DNA of 64,000 nucleotides. Origin: UBA1426 sp050953365. GTDB taxonomy: Bacteria > Bacillota > Clostridia > Peptostreptococcales > Anaerovoracaceae. Below the pieces are notes generated by a model. It was not told where the DNA came from, ran no database searches, and saw only the letters and a program-made list of their open reading frames with translations. The position numbers and the translations under genes are program-made. Position 1 is the stretch's first letter; each line of letters starts with the position of its first letter. The DNA is taken from positions 112,776 to 176,775 of the forward strand of contig JBMNMN010000006.1 in the NCBI GenBank assembly GCA_050953365.1. The letters run 5' to 3'. Below are positions 61,777-64,000 of this stretch, piece by piece.

Positions 61777-62061
61777 AATTACAAAAAACACATAAAGTAA
61801 GAACAATAATCCGCTAACACAATATAATATACCTCCGGTAAGCGCTGCCCACCTTGCTCTTATCGCCCAGCCAATCCAGTTAAACAGAACGGCAATTCCT
61901 AAGAGGAATATATGAGGTGCGACAACAGCCATGGCGAGTCCTGCTCCGATTTGCTCGCTTCCTGACGATGAGGAAACGGCATCAAAAAAGTAGTAAATGA
62001 TGTAGACCAGATAAAGTGATCCCAAAATAGCGGAAATCAACAAACATTTGCTTCTATTCAT
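61777..62061 (-). pseudogene. 5' part of the small membrane protein gene cut by IS21
   Basis: Begins MNRSKCLLISAILGSLYLVY after AGGAGGGAGG, then HIFLLGIAVLFNWIGWAIRA. The open frame runs on into IS sequence (to 61687) and is no longer native. The last 184 bases (61777-61960) are the second copy of the direct repeat. Function of the intact protein unknown. Confidence 0.8.
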
Positions 62062-62184
62062 AAGAATACCTCCCTCCTTAGCACTGACTAAATTTTACCA
62101 TAAACGGCAGGAAGGAACAAGACTGGAAAGTATGACGAGATATAAGTTAGTTGTGGAAAAAACTACAGTTTCGGTTCACCTTTG

Positions 62185-62213
62185 TTGATAATTGGAAAAT
62201 CATGGAGTATCAT
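62185..62213 (+). promoter_or_regulatory. Promoter of the Ltp-family lipoprotein gene
   Basis: TTGATA (62185-62190), 17 bases, TATCAT (62208-62213), 55 bases before ATG. Confidence 0.55.
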
Positions 62214-62267
62214 AAACATGGAAGCTATCTACCTACCAAGATGTTGTAAGGGAAAGGAGCTGCGAAC

Positions 62268-62777
62268 ATGAAAAAGCCAATTTATAAACGTTGGTGGTTT
62301 GGGGTAATTTTAGTGATTGCCATGATTGGAGTTATTGGTTGCAGCGGGGAGAGTGAACCGCAGCAAATGTCTCAGGAAAGTCAGATAGAACAGTCACAAG
62401 ATGAGGTGGCCGGCGAAGAACTAGCCGAGGAATCAGATATGACTCTTGAACCTGATAACCAAGGGCAGTCGGCGGAAACTTCCGGCGAAACGCTATCTCA
62501 GAAAAACGCCGTAAAAAAAGCAGAATTATATCTCAGCACAATGCCTTTTTCAAAAAATGGACTAATAGAGCAATTAGAGTTTGACGGATACGATAAAGAA
62601 GATGCTGTTTATGCGGTAAACAAAATAAGTGTTGACTGGAAAGAACAAGCGGTGCTAAAAGGCGAATTATATTTGGACATGATGCCTTTTTCAAAAAAAG
62701 AGCTAATTGAGCAGCTGATATTTGAAGGGTTCAGTGAGGAGGATGCAACATATGCCGTGCAACAACTAGGATATTAA
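62268..62777 (+). CDS. Ltp-family lipoprotein with two helix-turn-helix surface repeats
   Basis: A 169-residue protein: signal peptide and lipobox VIGCSG (Cys at about 25), an acidic Gln/Glu/Ser spacer, then two repeats, AELYLSTMPFSKNGLIEQLE.. DAVYAV and GELYLDMMPFSKKELIEQLI.. DATYAV. These match the host-cell surface-exposed lipoprotein (Ltp) domain. In phage TP-J34 the Ltp protein blocks superinfection at the DNA-injection step, but chromosomal relatives are mostly uncharacterised. GGAAAGGAG precedes ATG. It sits between an IS21 scar and a repeat array. Confidence 0.85.
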   Translation: MKKPIYKRWWFGVILVIAMIGVIGCSGESEPQQMSQESQIEQSQDEVAGEELAEESDMTLEPDNQGQSAETSGETLSQKNAVKKAELYLSTMPFSKNGLIEQLEFDGYDKEDAVYAVNKISVDWKEQAVLKGELYLDMMPFSKKELIEQLIFEGFSEEDATYAVQQLGY

Positions 62778-62914
62778 CGGCATAGCTAAATTTTGATTTG
62801 AACCAGTGTCTCGTAGTCTTAACAGGAAAGAAGCTACGGGGCACATGTACAAATCTTATGTCTCGTTGACCATTTTTTACAAAAGCAGCGTTTTACTTGC
62901 TATATGCAAAAACT

Positions 62915-63656
62915 TCGCTGCTTTGTTTCTAGAAAAGCAACTACAGCCTGCGTTTAGATCCAAATCTCGCTGCTTTGTTTCTAGAAAAGCTTCGTTTCTA
63001 GAAAAGCAACTATAGACCGCACTTACACCCAAATCTCGCTGCTTTGTTTCTAGAAAAGCAACTACGGCCTGCGTTTAGATCCGAATCTCGCTGCTTTGTT
63101 TCTAGAAAAGCAGCGAAGATTCTTTAAAGGCGGTAGCTGTAGTTGATTTTCCTGAGTGTACAGGCTCAGAAAAGGTGGAAAAGCAACTATATCTCATGAT
63201 TGGGCCAGATTTTCGCTGCTTTCAGAGAAAATAGGCAGCGAGAGATTAGTTGGGCAGTCGGTTTTCGATGCTTCGTTGATAGAAAAGCAGCGAAAACTTT
63301 TTAAGTCGACAACTGTAGTTGCTTTTCATAGATTTGCAGGCTAATGAAAGGAGGAAAAGCAACTACAGCTCGCTCCTAAGTCAAAATTTCGATGCCTTCA
63401 CAGAAGAAAGGCATCGATGAACCAAATAGAATTCTGATTTTCGCTGCTTTCACAGAAAATAAGCAGCGATAGATTAGTCGAAATTTCAATTTTCGATGCC
63501 TTGCCCGAAGAAAGGCATCGAAAAACCAAATAGAACACTGTTTTTCGCTGCTTCGCCCGGAAAAAAGCAGCGACCCGCCATTTTGAATGCTGGTTTTCGC
63601 TGCTCTGGACAGGAAAAGGCAGCGGTAGACATAATTCAAATGGCGGGTGTAGTTGC
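62915..63656. repeat. 52-bp phased hairpin array, second copy of the type at 55950-56760
   Basis: The first part has 52-bp units TCGCTGCTTTGTTTCTAG + AAAAGCAACTACAGCCTGCG. The later hairpins start at 63389, 63441, 63493, 63545 and 63597, exactly 52 apart, alternating TCGATGCC/GGCATCGA and TCGCTGCTT/AAGCAGCGA. AAGCAACTACA and its inverse TGTAGTTGCTT bracket segments. No gene; frames at 62806-63344 are repeat translations. Confidence 0.9.
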
Positions 63657-63750
63657 TTTTTTCTAATTAGTAATTCTGTTAGATCTGGGTGAGTTTTCTT
63701 CTCAAATCTATTACTGTTTTACTGTCCGACGGCCAATACAGGTTCTGTAA

Positions 63751-63806
63751 ACTTGTAACAAGTGTCTGGCACCAAATACAACTAGTTGTAAAAAGTGCCA
63801 GACACT
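63751..63806. repeat. REP-like inverted pair
   Basis: AGTGTCTGGCAC (63761-63772) and GTGCCAGACACT (63795-63806) are a perfect 12-bp inverted pair, preceded by the palindrome ACTTGTAACAAGT (63751-63763), which is also present at 54256-54268 before loaP. Confidence 0.65.
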
Positions 63807-63852
63807 AAATACAATACTGCCTAAGAGGGGTCTTTTGGCCGTAATTGGATCC

Positions 63853-64000
63853 TTAGATCTGGGTGCCGGCGATGAAGCTTTTGTCCACGGCTTCGTCGGT
63901 CTAAGATAGTCTTAGCTCTGAGTGCCGGCGATGAAGCTTTTGTCCACAGCGTCGGCGGTCTAAGATAGTCTTAGATCTGGGTGCCGACGATGAAGCCTTT
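63853..64000. repeat. 59-bp tandem repeat, at least two and a half copies, running off the window
   Basis: TTAGATCTGGGTGCCGGCG starts units at 63853, 63912 and 63971. Each contains GAAGC and GCTTC or similar arms around TTTTGTCCAC. The array continues past the right edge. Confidence 0.9.

Noticed and set aside
62806..63344. Small plus-strand frames after the Ltp gene
   Set aside because: They translate the 52-bp hairpin array.

Overview
The window looks like a chromosomal segment of an anaerobic Clostridia member (Bacillota). Three things support this: a SCIFF peptide with its radical-SAM maturase (a near-universal clostridial marker), ferredoxin-dependent 2-oxoacid oxidoreductase genes, and a complete V/A-type and a complete F-type ATPase operon side by side. 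Both rotor subunits carry sodium-ligand signatures and an NhaC-type antiporter is present, so the cell probably runs a sodium economy. I cannot name the species from sequence alone.

Layout. 1-1968: end of a 2-oxoacid:ferredoxin oxidoreductase operon. 2180-3829 (minus): SCIFF maturase (scfB) and its 48-residue precursor (scfA), with a broken ISLre2 element jammed against the scfA promoter. 5101-6020: repeats. 6053-13767: NhaC antiporter, nitrilase-family hydrolase, glnS, fumC, CoA-acylating aldehyde dehydrogenase, a stand-alone Hpt protein. 13995-20658: truA-metF, a repeat tract carrying an IS30 element, then metH. 20787-25361: dCMP deaminase, tagO/wecA-like and wecB envelope genes, MATE transporter. 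25870-34810: V-type ATPase (ntpFIKECGABD order). 35648-36535: orphan PD-(D/E)XK-like protein. 37051-43157: two DeoR regulators, phosphonatase-like hydrolase, organophosphate-type MFS transporter, iron alcohol dehydrogenase, PduL phosphotransacylase. 43672-50710: F-type ATPase. 52604-55617: murJ, loaP, uppS-like. 57233-58051: a second PD-(D/E)XK-like paralogue. 58304-62777: lipoproteins and a membrane gene split by an IS21 element.

The least ordinary feature is the non-coding DNA. Almost every long intergenic stretch is a tandem or hairpin array. Three arrays (50891-51240, about 55950-56760, 62915-63656) keep a 52-bp period, close to five helical turns. In two of them the short hairpin stems change sequence by compensatory substitutions. 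A separate 62-63-nt structured element occurs once at each end of the window, again with a compensatory pair change. Several tandem arrays begin inside the last codons of the preceding gene. Two insertion sequences are associated with 107-bp and 184-bp exact direct repeats, far longer than normal target duplications.
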